In this document: positions 46,141-55,395 of the stretch, piece by piece
How positions within the stretch are numbered: the stretch's first letter is position 1
How the letters are laid out: each line of letters starts with the position of its first letter
Source of the DNA: Betaproteobacteria bacterium
GTDB lineage: Bacteria; Pseudomonadota; Gammaproteobacteria; Burkholderiales; Ferrovaceae
DNA: 57,709 nucleotides
Assembly: GCA_028868905.1 (NCBI GenBank)
Contig: JAGWTQ010000002.1
Coordinates: 1-57,709 of the forward strand
Direction: 5' to 3'
Made by a program: the position numbers and the translations under genes
The notes under the pieces: generated by a model
Database searches by the model: none
Told to the model about the DNA's origin: nothing
What the model saw: the letters and a program-made list of their open reading frames with translations, nothing else

Positions 46141-47838
46141 TCAGTGGTCCTGGGAACCGCTTCCTTCCATGGAAGCGCCCGGCATGGCGTGGGCTTCGCC
46201 TTCGGCCATGTGGCCGAGAGCGCTTTCATGCATGGCCAGCACATTGTTGGCGCTGGCGCTTGCAAATATCACCAGGCGGGTTCCCAGCACGTAGTAGGTG
46301 GTGCCGGTAACGGGCGTGCCGTTCTGGGTGTAGGTGGCACTGCTATCGCTGATGATGAACGGTGCGGCGGTGGCACCGGTCACTTCCGACCAGGTGGGAG
46401 CTGTCAGGGTGGGCGGCGTGGCCGTGGATGACGAGGCTTGCGAATCATCGAAATAATAGGCTGCACCGGACGTGGGCGCGGCCATGGTCCAGCCCGTGGC
46501 CGTGGGCGTTATGCATTCGCCGATGCTGCCGCCACCCAGGGTGGTGCCGAAGGTGTCAAGACGGAGCGGGGTGCTGCCAGCGGCACAGCTCACTCCGTGG
46601 CTGGAAGCCGCCGGAAGTGAAGCGATGCCCGTCCAGGAGGGGCTGACTGCGGCGGGGGCGAGGACCGCTTCGAAATTGGTCAGCACCTGGGTTGCGTTGT
46701 TGGTCCCGCCGCTCTGGATGGCATACGCGTTCCCTCCCGTGGTCAGGGCGGACGGAATCTGTCCGATCTTGCCGCGCAAGGTGTAAGCGGGAGCGCCCGT
46801 TCCGGTGCCGTTGGTCACGTTCAGTGTCAGCAGGTTGCCAACGAGCGTGCCGCTGACCTGTTTGTCCGTGGAAGTTACGGCACCCGTGGAGTCGATGGTG
46901 ATGGCGGCGTCCACGAAAATGCTGGCTGGCACGAAGGTGAGCGTGCTCACGGTGATGCTGCCTGACGCCGGAGCCATCATGCCGGTTTCGGCAATGACGC
47001 CCTGCAGCTGATAGGTGCCTGCCGGTACGCTGACCAGGTTGGCATCGATCACGTCGCCCACGTGCAATTCAGGTCCGAAATCGGGATCCGCGGCAATCTG
47101 CATGGGCAGGGTGGCAAGCACCGTGGGACAGTTGCCGCCCAGCGCAGTGGCTGCCGTTTGCAGCGTGGTGGAACTGCCTGAAGACAGGTTGGAGCCGGCG
47201 GCAATATTGGCGGCGAGGTTGGTCGACGTGGTGAGCGTGGTGCCCGGTGTGCACAGATTGTCACCCACGGCCTTGATGGCGGCCGAAATGGCCAGGATGT
47301 CGTTCCAGTAAGTTTGCAGCGTGCTGGCGTACGTGGTGGGCGTCAGCGTTGCATAGCTGTTGCCGTTGAGCTGGGCATAGACCGCCAGGGCAGCCGTGGT
47401 GACGGGGCTGATCTCGAGGTCGGGCAGGTTGGCGGTGGTCAGGGTCCCTGCGGTGCCCAGCTTGTCCGATTGCCCCAGATAGCTGCTCAGGATGACGAAG
47501 CTGTTGCTGGGGTCGGTGGCATTGGCAAACACGGGCACGCTTGTCGTCGGCAGCGGCACGTTGACCGTGAAGGCGCCGGAAGAGTCGGCCGTGATGGTGC
47601 CCGCCGTGCTTGCGCCGGCATCATTGAGCGGTGCTCCGGTGGTGATAGTGATGACGGCACCGGCGATGGGGTTGTCCTTGGCTGCGCCCGTCAGGGTGGT
47701 GGCCTTGAGCTGGGTGGCGCCTGCGGCTGATCCCGCAGAGCCGCCTCCGCCGCCGCAGGCCGCAACGACCAACGACAGAGAAAGTGCTGATAAAACAGCG
47801 AGTTGAGACTTGGTTTTGGGGGGTTGATGGGGTTTCAT
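46141..47838 (-). CDS. Large surface lipoprotein, Ser/Thr/Ala-rich, function unknown
   Basis: A 565-aa lipoprotein. The signal peptide LAVLSALSLSLVVAACGGGGG has lipobox VAAC. A carboxypeptidase-regulatory-like beta sandwich follows (IAGAVITITTGAPLNDAG, SGAFTVNVPL), then long Thr/Ser/Gly-rich beta-type sequence and a His/Met-containing tail (ALGHMAEGEAHAMPG). The composition suggests an extracellular, non-enzymatic role. The start at 47838 has AGGAGG at ideal spacing; the frame open to 48501 is rejected because it runs antisense through rpsU. An intrinsic terminator follows. Confidence 0.8.
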   Translation of the reverse strand: MKPHQPPKTKSQLAVLSALSLSLVVAACGGGGGSAGSAAGATQLKATTLTGAAKDNPIAGAVITITTGAPLNDAGASTAGTITADSSGAFTVNVPLPTTSVPVFANATDPSNSFVILSSYLGQSDKLGTAGTLTTANLPDLEISPVTTAALAVYAQLNGNSYATLTPTTYASTLQTYWNDILAISAAIKAVGDNLCTPGTTLTTSTNLAANIAAGSNLSSGSSTTLQTAATALGGNCPTVLATLPMQIAADPDFGPELHVGDVIDANLVSVPAGTYQLQGVIAETGMMAPASGSITVSTLTFVPASIFVDAAITIDSTGAVTSTDKQVSGTLVGNLLTLNVTNGTGTGAPAYTLRGKIGQIPSALTTGGNAYAIQSGGTNNATQVLTNFEAVLAPAAVSPSWTGIASLPAASSHGVSCAAGSTPLRLDTFGTTLGGGSIGECITPTATGWTMAAPTSGAAYYFDDSQASSSTATPPTLTAPTWSEVTGATAAPFIISDSSATYTQNGTPVTGTTYYVLGTRLVIFASASANNVLAMHESALGHMAEGEAHAMPGASMEGSGSQDH

Positions 47839-47959
47839 GGTGTCCTCCTGGCGCGTGTTCAGTAGGGCGATTGTACCGAATTTTTTAAAAATGTGGGAAA
47901 AAATCCCATTATTTTTTCGGGCCAGGGACCACGGCGGTATTTCTTCTCCGGTCTGCCGG

Positions 47960-47989
47960 ATGACAAACGGCAAAACCTGTTGGTATAAT
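47960..47989 (+). promoter_or_regulatory. Sigma-70 promoter of rpsU-yqeY-dnaG-rpoD
   Basis: ATGACA (47960-47965), an 18-bp spacer and a perfect TATAAT (47984-47989), 44 bases before the rpsU start. It is the evident major promoter of the macromolecular-synthesis operon. Confidence 0.82.
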
Positions 47990-48033
47990 TGGCGTTTTTC
48001 CGGGCTTGCCCCGCTGTGAAACCAGAGGATTGA

Positions 48034-48246
48034 ATGCCAAATATCCGCGTAAAAGAAAACGAACCGTTTGACGTGGCCCTGCGCCGTTTCAAGCGTGCAG
48101 TGGAAAAAACCGGCCTGCTGACCGAACTGCGGGCGCGCGAGTTTTACGAAAAACCCACCGCGGAACGCAAACGCAAGCTGGCTGCCGCCATCAAGCGCCG
48201 TTACAAGCGCCTGCGCAGCCAGATGCTTCCCCCCAAGCTTTATTGA
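48034..48246 (+). CDS. rpsU: 30S ribosomal protein S21
   Basis: Small-subunit protein (70 aa) needed for initiation on natural mRNAs. The sequence begins [20 protein letters not shown] and ends in the basic [10 protein letters not shown] region. AGAGGA precedes the ATG. It is first in the operon with yqeY, dnaG and rpoD. Confidence 0.98.
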   Translation: MPNIRVKENEPFDVALRRFKRAVEKTGLLTELRAREFYEKPTAERKRKLAAAIKRRYKRLRSQMLPPKLY

Positions 48247-48247
48247 T

Positions 48248-48276
48248 TCCCGCGTGACGGGAGGCCTTGAGCCTCC
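48248..48276 (+). promoter_or_regulatory. Two overlapping, competing hairpins between rpsU and yqeY
   Basis: TCCCG-CGTGA-CGGGA (48248-48262) and GGAGGC-CTTGA-GCCTCC (48260-48276) share three bases, so only one can be fully paired at a time. Neither has a T-run. In E. coli a terminator or processing region separates rpsU from dnaG; these hairpins could play a comparable role in lowering downstream expression. Confidence 0.45.
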
Positions 48277-48282
48277 AATGCC

Positions 48283-48732
48283 ATGACACTCAAAGCGCGC
48301 ATCACGGAAGACATGAAGTCGGCCATGCGCGCCCGGGATTCCGGGCGCCTCAACGCCATCCGGCTGATCCTGGCAGCACTCAAGCAAAAGGAAGTGGACG
48401 AGCGCATCGAACTCGATGACGCCGCCGTTCTGGGCGTGCTGGACAAGATGCTCAAGCAGCGCAAGGACTCCATTGCCCAGTTCGAAGCAGCGGGCCGGCA
48501 TGACCTGGCCCAGCAGGAACAGCTGGAAATATCGGTGTTGCAGGACTACATGCCGCAGCCCTTGTCCGATGAAGCCGTGGTTGCCCTCGTGGACCAGGCG
48601 GTGCGCGAAAGCGGTGCTGCCGGCATGCAGGACATGGCGCGCGTCATGGCTCTGGTCAGACCCCAGGTGGCCGGGCGTGCTGACATGGGAAAAGTCTCAA
48701 GTCTCGTCAAGGCCCGTCTGACCGCCCGCTAG
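48283..48732 (+). CDS. yqeY: GatB/YqeY domain protein
   Basis: A 149-aa YqeY protein, related to the tail domain of the GatB subunit of Asp/Glu-tRNA amidotransferase but stand-alone and of unclear function. It begins MTLKARITEDMKSAMRARDS, with LGVLDKMLKQRKDSIAQFEAAGR and LQDYMPQPLSDEA typical of the family. The position between rpsU and dnaG is common in betaproteobacteria and Pseudomonas. Confidence 0.95.
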   Translation: MTLKARITEDMKSAMRARDSGRLNAIRLILAALKQKEVDERIELDDAAVLGVLDKMLKQRKDSIAQFEAAGRHDLAQQEQLEISVLQDYMPQPLSDEAVVALVDQAVRESGAAGMQDMARVMALVRPQVAGRADMGKVSSLVKARLTAR

Positions 48733-48786
48733 GCGGCTGACAGTTTGCGCCCCGATCGGGCGCCGTTTTGCGTGGGACACCGGTGA

Positions 48787-50556
48787 ATGATTCCCAGGGA
48801 TTTCATTCAGACGTTACTGGGCCGTGTCGACATCGTCGACACGATCGAACGCTACGTCCCCCTCAAGAAGGCCGGTGCCAACTACGTGGCACGCTGCCCT
48901 TTCCATTCCGAAAAGAGCCCTTCCTTTTCCGTGAGTCCGTCCAAGCAGTTCTACTACTGCTTCGGATGCGGTGCGAGCGGCACAGCCCTGGGCTTTGTCA
49001 TGGAGTACACCGGGGCCGGGTTTGTGGAGGCCGTCCATGAACTGGCCCAGCAGGCCGGACTTGATGTCCCCGCAGAAGCCGCTCCCACGGGGCGGCGAAC
49101 CGAAACCCACCTTGACCTGAGCGAAGCGCTGCGGCGCGCGGCCGACTACTTCCGTGCCGAGCTCAAGGCTTCGCCTGCCGCCATCCAGTACCTCAAGCAG
49201 CGCGGCCTGACGGGAACAATAGCCGCGCGTTTTGGTCTGGGCTATGCCCCTGAAGGCTGGCGCAGCCTGTCGCACGTATTTCCTGACTACGACTCGCCCG
49301 TGCTGGTGGAGTCGGGCCTGGTTATCGACAACGGCGAAGGCAAGCGCTATGACCGGTTTCGCGGACGCGTGATGTTCCCCATTCTGGATGGCCGCGGGGA
49401 AGTGATTGGGTTTGGCGGACGGGTCATCGGGCCGGGCGAACCCAAATACCTCAACTCGCCGGAGACGCCTCTCTTTGAGAAAGGGCGTGAACTCTATGGC
49501 TTGTCGCAGGCGAGACGTGCCATACGCGATTCGCACCGGGTGGTCGTGGTGGAAGGTTACATGGACGTGGTGGCCCTGGCGCAGGCGGGTGTGGAATATG
49601 CCGTGGCGACACTGGGAACTGCCACGTCTGCCGTTCACGTGCAGAAGCTGCTGCGCATGGCCGATCAGGTGGTCTTTGCCTTTGATGGTGACCAGGCGGG
49701 CCGCAATGCCGCACAGCGGGCTTTGGAAGTGGCGTTGCCGCACCTGGTGGACGGCAAGCAGGTGTCGTTCCTGTTCCTGCCCGAAGACGAGGATCCCGAC
49801 AGTTTTGTGAGAAGCCAGGGGGCCGACGCCTTCGAGGCGTTGCTGGGCCGTGCCACTCCCGCCTCGGAATTCCTGCTCGAGACGCTGACGCGCGGGGTGG
49901 ACATGACCCGGGCCGAAGGCCGAGCCCAGTTTCTGCAGGCAGCCAAACAGCGCCTGGGGCAGATTACGGCCCCGGCCCTGGCCTTGTTGTTGCGCAAGCG
50001 GGTGGCGGCCTTGGCCCAGGTCGAATCCCGGGATCTCGAACTGCTGATGGGCAAGGCCCCGGCTCCCGCAACCTTGCAGCGCACGAGCCGGGCTCCGGCG
50101 CGCGCAGCTCCCAGCTCGCTGGCGGAACGGCTGCTGGCCTGCCTGCTGCATCATCCGGAACTGGCAAAGGCCGAAGGCATTCCGGGAGACGAGGCTGTCC
50201 AGTCTGACGAGCTGGCCCTGCGTTCGGTGGCTGAATTCATCAGGGACCAGGAACACGCGGTCACCCTGGCGGGCATCGTGGAACATTTCCGCGGACTGCC
50301 GGAAGGAACGTTCATCCAGGAAGCACTGCGGCGGGAATTTTCGGCGGTGGAATCCAGTCCAATGGATCAGTTGGCCGTGCTTTACCGGGAAGGGCTGGGG
50401 CGTCTGAGCGAAGGGGGCCTGCGCCGGACCAGCAAAAAGCTGCTGGATCTGGCACATGAACGTCCCCTGACTCCGGAAGAAATGCAATTGCTGCAGGAAA
50501 CCAACCAGAAAATTCAACGGGTTGGCAGAGGCGCGGCGACAGGCAAGGCCCCGTGA
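48787..50556 (+). CDS. dnaG: DNA primase
   Basis: Primase (589 aa) that makes the RNA primers for replication. The N-terminal CHC2 zinc ribbon is CPFHSEKSPSFSV...YYCFGCG (about residues 36-65). The TOPRIM domain carries VVVVEGYMDVVALAQAG and the metal-binding FDGDQAG. The C-terminal helicase-binding domain interacts with DnaB. The length fits the family (581 aa in E. coli). Confidence 0.97.
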   Translation: MIPRDFIQTLLGRVDIVDTIERYVPLKKAGANYVARCPFHSEKSPSFSVSPSKQFYYCFGCGASGTALGFVMEYTGAGFVEAVHELAQQAGLDVPAEAAPTGRRTETHLDLSEALRRAADYFRAELKASPAAIQYLKQRGLTGTIAARFGLGYAPEGWRSLSHVFPDYDSPVLVESGLVIDNGEGKRYDRFRGRVMFPILDGRGEVIGFGGRVIGPGEPKYLNSPETPLFEKGRELYGLSQARRAIRDSHRVVVVEGYMDVVALAQAGVEYAVATLGTATSAVHVQKLLRMADQVVFAFDGDQAGRNAAQRALEVALPHLVDGKQVSFLFLPEDEDPDSFVRSQGADAFEALLGRATPASEFLLETLTRGVDMTRAEGRAQFLQAAKQRLGQITAPALALLLRKRVAALAQVESRDLELLMGKAPAPATLQRTSRAPARAAPSSLAERLLACLLHHPELAKAEGIPGDEAVQSDELALRSVAEFIRDQEHAVTLAGIVEHFRGLPEGTFIQEALRREFSAVESSPMDQLAVLYREGLGRLSEGGLRRTSKKLLDLAHERPLTPEEMQLLQETNQKIQRVGRGAATGKAP

Positions 50557-50641
50557 AGTTTGCGGGCAATACAGGTATCTTTATGGTAGAATTACAGGTT
50601 TTTCAACGGAATTCCTTATCCTTTAAGGGGTGCGACTGAAT

Positions 50642-52522
50642 ATGGCTGCAGAAAACTCCAGATCCGACGCGCGGCAATCGGACGCCGAAGCGCAACGCAC
50701 ACGCCTCAAAAACCTGATCGTGCTGGGGAAGGAACGGGGATTCCTGACTTACGCGGAAATCAACGACCACATTCCGGAAGACATGCTGGATGCCGAACAG
50801 ATCGAATCGGTCATCGGCATGATCAACGACATGGGGATCGCGGTTTATGACGAGGCACCGGACAGCGAACAGCTGCTGATGTCGGAAGCCCCGCCTCCGG
50901 TGGCGGACGAAGACGTGGTGGAAGAGGCCGAAGCCGCCCTCTCCACGGTGGATTCCGATTTCGGCCGCACCACGGACCCCGTGCGCATGTACATGCGCGA
51001 AATGGGGACGGTGGAACTGCTGACCCGCGAAGGCGAAATCGAAATTGCCAAGCGCATTGAAGATGGCCTGAAGCACATGATCCAGGCCATTTCGTCCTGC
51101 CCGACCACCATTGATGAAATTCTCGCCCTGGCCGACAAGGTGGAGCGCGAGGAAATGCGCATCGATGAAGTCATCGACGGCCTGATCGACGGCGAGGAAG
51201 AAGAAGCGGTCGAAGCCGAAATGGCCGCCGAGGAAGAAGAAGTCGAGCTGGAAGAGGAAAGCGAAGAGGACGAGGACGGCGCCATTGCCAGCGCCAACCT
51301 GGAGCAGCTCAAGCAGGACGCCATGGTGCGCTTCAACGCCATCCGCCGCCTCAACAAGCGCATGCGCAAGGCTCTGGCCGAGAAGGGCTCCCGCAGCCGC
51401 GCCTACAAGGACCTGCAGGAAAGCATTTCGGCCGAACTCATGAGCATCCGCTTTACGGCCAAGCAGGTGGAAGCGCTGTGCAACGGCCTGCGCCGCCTGG
51501 TGGATCGCGTGCGCAGCTATGAACGGGGCATCATGAACCTGTGCGTGACTTCGGCCGGCATGCCGCGCGCCCATTTCATCAAGGCCTTTCCCGGCAACGA
51601 AATCAACCTCAAGTGGGTTTCCGAAGAGATGGCCTCGCGCAAGGCCTACAGCAACACGTTGGCGCGCTTCAAGCATGCCGTCGTCGAGCAGCAGGAGAAC
51701 CTGATCACCCTGCAGAAGGAAGTGGGCATTCCCATCAAGGATCTCAAGGAAATCGCGCGCCAGATGTCCACCGGCGAAGCCCGTGCGCGACGCGCGAAGC
51801 GCGAAATGATCGAAGCCAACCTGCGACTGGTGATTTCCATTGCGAAAAAGTACACCAACCGCGGGCTGCAGTTCCTCGACCTGATCCAGGAAGGCAACAT
51901 CGGCCTGATGAAGGCGGTGGACAAGTTCGAATACCGCCGCGGCTACAAGTTTTCCACGTACGCCACCTGGTGGATCCGGCAGGCCATCACCCGTTCCATC
52001 GCAGACCAGGCTCGCACCATCCGCATTCCGGTGCACATGATCGAAACGATCAACAAGATGAACCGCATTTCCCGCCAGATCCTGCAGGAAACCGGCCAGG
52101 AACCCGATCCCGCGGAGCTTGCCAAGCGCATGGAAATGCCCGAGGAAAAAATCCGCAAGATCCTCAAGATTTCCAAGGAACCCATTTCCATGGAAACGCC
52201 GATTGGGGACGACGACGATTCCCACCTCGGGGACTTCATCGAAGACACGGCCACCGTTGCGCCCGCAGACTCGGCCATGTATGCGAGCCTGCGCGACGCC
52301 ACCAAGGACGTGCTGGATTCGCTGACACAGCGTGAAGCCAAGGTGCTGCGCATGCGGTTCGGAATCGAAATGAACACCGACCACACCCTGGAAGAAGTGG
52401 GCAAGCAATTTGACGTGACCCGCGAACGCATTCGCCAGATCGAAGCCAAGGCCCTGCGCAAGCTGCGCCACCCGTCGCGTTCCGAGCGGCTGCGCAGCTT
52501 CATCGACAATAACGAAACCTGA
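50642..52522 (+). CDS. rpoD: RNA polymerase primary sigma factor (sigma-70)
   Basis: Housekeeping sigma factor (626 aa). Region 1.2 is [22 protein letters not shown] long acidic non-conserved insert (Glu-rich, around residues 180-220) follows. Region 2.3/2.4 is [20 protein letters not shown], and region 4.2 is the helix-turn-helix [20 protein letters not shown]. The ATG at 50642 has AAGGGG upstream; an in-frame GTG at 50630 overlaps that site and is less likely. A -10-like TAGAAT at 50587-50592 may be an additional promoter. Confidence 0.98.
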   Translation: MAAENSRSDARQSDAEAQRTRLKNLIVLGKERGFLTYAEINDHIPEDMLDAEQIESVIGMINDMGIAVYDEAPDSEQLLMSEAPPPVADEDVVEEAEAALSTVDSDFGRTTDPVRMYMREMGTVELLTREGEIEIAKRIEDGLKHMIQAISSCPTTIDEILALADKVEREEMRIDEVIDGLIDGEEEEAVEAEMAAEEEEVELEEESEEDEDGAIASANLEQLKQDAMVRFNAIRRLNKRMRKALAEKGSRSRAYKDLQESISAELMSIRFTAKQVEALCNGLRRLVDRVRSYERGIMNLCVTSAGMPRAHFIKAFPGNEINLKWVSEEMASRKAYSNTLARFKHAVVEQQENLITLQKEVGIPIKDLKEIARQMSTGEARARRAKREMIEANLRLVISIAKKYTNRGLQFLDLIQEGNIGLMKAVDKFEYRRGYKFSTYATWWIRQAITRSIADQARTIRIPVHMIETINKMNRISRQILQETGQEPDPAELAKRMEMPEEKIRKILKISKEPISMETPIGDDDDSHLGDFIEDTATVAPADSAMYASLRDATKDVLDSLTQREAKVLRMRFGIEMNTDHTLEEVGKQFDVTRERIRQIEAKALRKLRHPSRSERLRSFIDNNET

Positions 52523-52529
52523 TCACACA

Positions 52530-52606
<77 letters not shown>

Positions 52607-52608
52607 AA

Positions 52609-55386
52609 TCAAACCAGCAGCTTTCCCCGATCCATCCCCCTTCCCGGGGGACGGATCTCATGTCCGGCCTGACGGATCATCTGGCCAATTTCAGGCAAGC
52701 AGGATCCGCACTGGGTTCCGCAGCGCAGCCCCTCCTTGAGCTCCGGCAGACCGGCCCCGTTGCGAATTTCGTGCAGGATTTGCGATTCCGTGACGTGATG
52801 ACAATTGCAGATGACGCGGCTTGTTTCCGGCAACGGGCTGGGGGAAGCGGTCACAGGGGCCAGCAGCCATCGACGGAGACCGGAGATTTTCATGTTCTCC
52901 ACCATGATCTTTTCAAGCCAGGCCGCCGCCGCAGTTTCCCCCGAAAGCCGAATGCCGACCAGCCGCTCTTGTTCCACCAGAGCCTTCTTGGTGACGTGAT
53001 TCAATGAATCCTGGTAACACATGCAGGATTCGTCCGACAGCTCAAAGCACCGATCCAGCTGTTCCAGCCATTCCGCTGGAACAGGAGTTTCATGATTCAG
53101 TTGCAGCACCAGAATCGGATGGTTGCGTCCGGCCAAGCGCAGCGACGCGTAATCGAAACGCGACAGCATCGGGCGCAGCCGTTCGGCGATTTCAAGGACC
53201 AGCGAAACGGCGTTCTCGTCTTCAAGAGCCGTGCGAATGAGCACGGTCTGGTGGGGCAGGGAGACCGCCTCCACCCGGACCGCGGCCTGCTTGAGTTCCG
53301 GCTGCCTGGAAAACGGATCGGTGTCGTTCAATGTCAGTTCATTGACACCGCTGCTGTTGAGCCAATTCCGCCCCCAGTGCATGGCCACGAAACCCTGGCC
53401 GGAAGAAACTTCATGCGAAGGCAATGCCTTCAGGACCACGGACCCTCGCCGGCTGGAGACCCTGACCAGAGACCCGGGCGCAATTCCCCTGCGTTCCAGG
53501 TCGTTGGGATGGAGTTCGATGCAGGGTTCGCTGGCATGATTCCACAGCATCGGAACCTTTCCGGTGCGGCCCATCGTGTGCCATTGGTCGCGCAGTCGCC
53601 CGGTGGTGAGCCTCAAGGGGAAACGTGCGTCGGTCTTTTCACTCGTGATGGATGTTGCCGGAACCACGAAGCGGGCTCGCCCGTCTGCAGTGGGAAAAAG
53701 GCCGTCGGCATACAGGCGTTTCTTTCCTTCCGTGGAACCTGCAGGGAAAGGCCATTGCTGAGGCCCCTCACGATCCAGCCGTTCATAGGACAGGCCGGTG
53801 ATGTCGAGGTCCCGCCCCCGCGTGGTTTCCGCATGTTCCAGAAATATGGCCTCGGGTGCGGTGTAAGGAAAAAGCCGCTTGGCGACGTCGCTGCAATCCA
53901 GGCTGCTGCCCAGGGCATGGGCGAAATCCCGGGCAATGGTCCAGTCGGCGCGGGCTTCACCGGGAGGCGGTACGGCGGCATGCACGCGCGTGATGCGACG
54001 TTCGGAATTGGTGACGGTGCCTTCTTTCTCGCCCCAGGTGCTGGCGGGCAGCAGCAAGTCGGCAAAGGCGGCTGTTTCCGTGTTGGCACAGGCCTCTTGC
54101 ACGACCACGAAATCGCAGCGCTCGAGCGCTGCGCGAATCAGGGACTGCTGGGGCATGGAATGGGCCGGATTGGTGCAGGCAATCCAGAGGGCTTTCAGTT
54201 TTCCCAGGCGCGCGGCCTCGAACATTTCCACCGCAGTCAGTCCCGGCTGCCCGGGAACGGCGGGGATTCCCCATAAACCGGCCATTTCGGCGCGGTCTTC
54301 CGCTCGGGACAAATCGCGATGGGCTGACAACAGGGTGGCCATTCCGCCCACTTCGCGTCCGCCCATGGCATTGGGCTGACCCGTCAGGGAAAAAGGCCCG
54401 CATCCCGGCTGACCGATTTTTCCCGTGGCAAGCGACAGCGCAATCAGCGCAGCCCCGCTGTGGGTGCCGTGATGCGACTGGTTCAGGCCCTGGCACCACA
54501 GGCTCAGGGGCGCTTTGGCCTCTCCCCACCAGCGGGCGGCCGTGATGATGGATGGGGCGGGAATGCCGCACAGGTCGGCGGCGACAGCCGGCGTGACGTC
54601 GCGCACCGCCTCCTGCAATGCCTTGAATCCCGTGGTATGGCGCGCAATGAAGGTCTGGTCCACATGGCCTTCCCAGATCAGGACATGCAGCATGGCGTTG
54701 AACAGCCAGATGTCGGTTCCGGGAAGAATCGGCAGGTGAAGGTCGGCGGAGGCCGCGGTGGGCGTCCGGCGTGGATCGACGACGATCACCTTCATCCGGT
54801 CCGACGCCTGCTTGGCGGCTTCCAGGCGACGATACAGAACGGGATGCGCGTAAGCCGGGTTGCTGCCGGCAATCAGCACGCAATCTGAAAGCTCCACATC
54901 CTCGTAGGCGCAAGGCGGGGCATCAGCGCCCAGCGTTTGCTTGTAGGCCATGACGGCGCTGGACATGCACAGACGCGAATTGGTATCCACATTGTTGGTG
55001 CCGATGAGGCCTTTGGCCAGCTTGTTGAAGGCGTAATAGTCCTCGGTGAGGAGCTGGCCGGAAATGTAAAAACCCACCGAATCCGGCCCATGCGTCCGAA
55101 TGGCTTCGGCAAACCGTGTCGCTGCAAACTGCAGGGCTTCGGACCATGAAACGTTTTGGCGCAGTGCGGAGCGCGTCCGACGCAGTGCGGGACTGAGCAG
55201 GCGGCCCTCGGCGCGCGTGGATTGCAGCAACGTGGAGCCCTTGGTGCAGAGTTTGCCCTGGTTTGCAGGGTGCTCCGGATCGCCCGTTACTTCCACAATC
55301 CGGTTGTTTTCAGTTCGGATCAGAAGGCCGCAACCCACGCCGCAGTAGGGGCAGGTGGATCGCACGGTTGATGTCGTCGTCGTCAT
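52609..55386 (-). CDS. nasA: Assimilatory nitrate reductase catalytic subunit
   Basis: A 925-aa cytosolic molybdopterin enzyme reducing nitrate to nitrite. The N-terminal [4Fe-4S] cluster uses Cys 12, 15, 19 and 47 (CPYCGVGC...KLCTKG). The molybdenum Cys is in NSRLCMSSAVMAYK. The molybdopterin-guanine-dinucleotide region includes GQPNAMGGREVGG, and the dinucleotide-binding domain is near 600-720. A C-terminal BFD-type [2Fe-2S] segment reads ICNCHHVTESQ...CGTQCGSC, as in NasA of Klebsiella. It follows the phosphatase/kinase gene by nine bases and ends only two bases from the convergent tRNA. Confidence 0.95.
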   Translation of the reverse strand: MTTTTSTVRSTCPYCGVGCGLLIRTENNRIVEVTGDPEHPANQGKLCTKGSTLLQSTRAEGRLLSPALRRTRSALRQNVSWSEALQFAATRFAEAIRTHGPDSVGFYISGQLLTEDYYAFNKLAKGLIGTNNVDTNSRLCMSSAVMAYKQTLGADAPPCAYEDVELSDCVLIAGSNPAYAHPVLYRRLEAAKQASDRMKVIVVDPRRTPTAASADLHLPILPGTDIWLFNAMLHVLIWEGHVDQTFIARHTTGFKALQEAVRDVTPAVAADLCGIPAPSIITAARWWGEAKAPLSLWCQGLNQSHHGTHSGAALIALSLATGKIGQPGCGPFSLTGQPNAMGGREVGGMATLLSAHRDLSRAEDRAEMAGLWGIPAVPGQPGLTAVEMFEAARLGKLKALWIACTNPAHSMPQQSLIRAALERCDFVVVQEACANTETAAFADLLLPASTWGEKEGTVTNSERRITRVHAAVPPPGEARADWTIARDFAHALGSSLDCSDVAKRLFPYTAPEAIFLEHAETTRGRDLDITGLSYERLDREGPQQWPFPAGSTEGKKRLYADGLFPTADGRARFVVPATSITSEKTDARFPLRLTTGRLRDQWHTMGRTGKVPMLWNHASEPCIELHPNDLERRGIAPGSLVRVSSRRGSVVLKALPSHEVSSGQGFVAMHWGRNWLNSSGVNELTLNDTDPFSRQPELKQAAVRVEAVSLPHQTVLIRTALEDENAVSLVLEIAERLRPMLSRFDYASLRLAGRNHPILVLQLNHETPVPAEWLEQLDRCFELSDESCMCYQDSLNHVTKKALVEQERLVGIRLSGETAAAAWLEKIMVENMKISGLRRWLLAPVTASPSPLPETSRVICNCHHVTESQILHEIRNGAGLPELKEGLRCGTQCGSCLPEIGQMIRQAGHEIRPPGRGMDRGKLLV

Positions 55387-55395
55387 GGATCAGGC

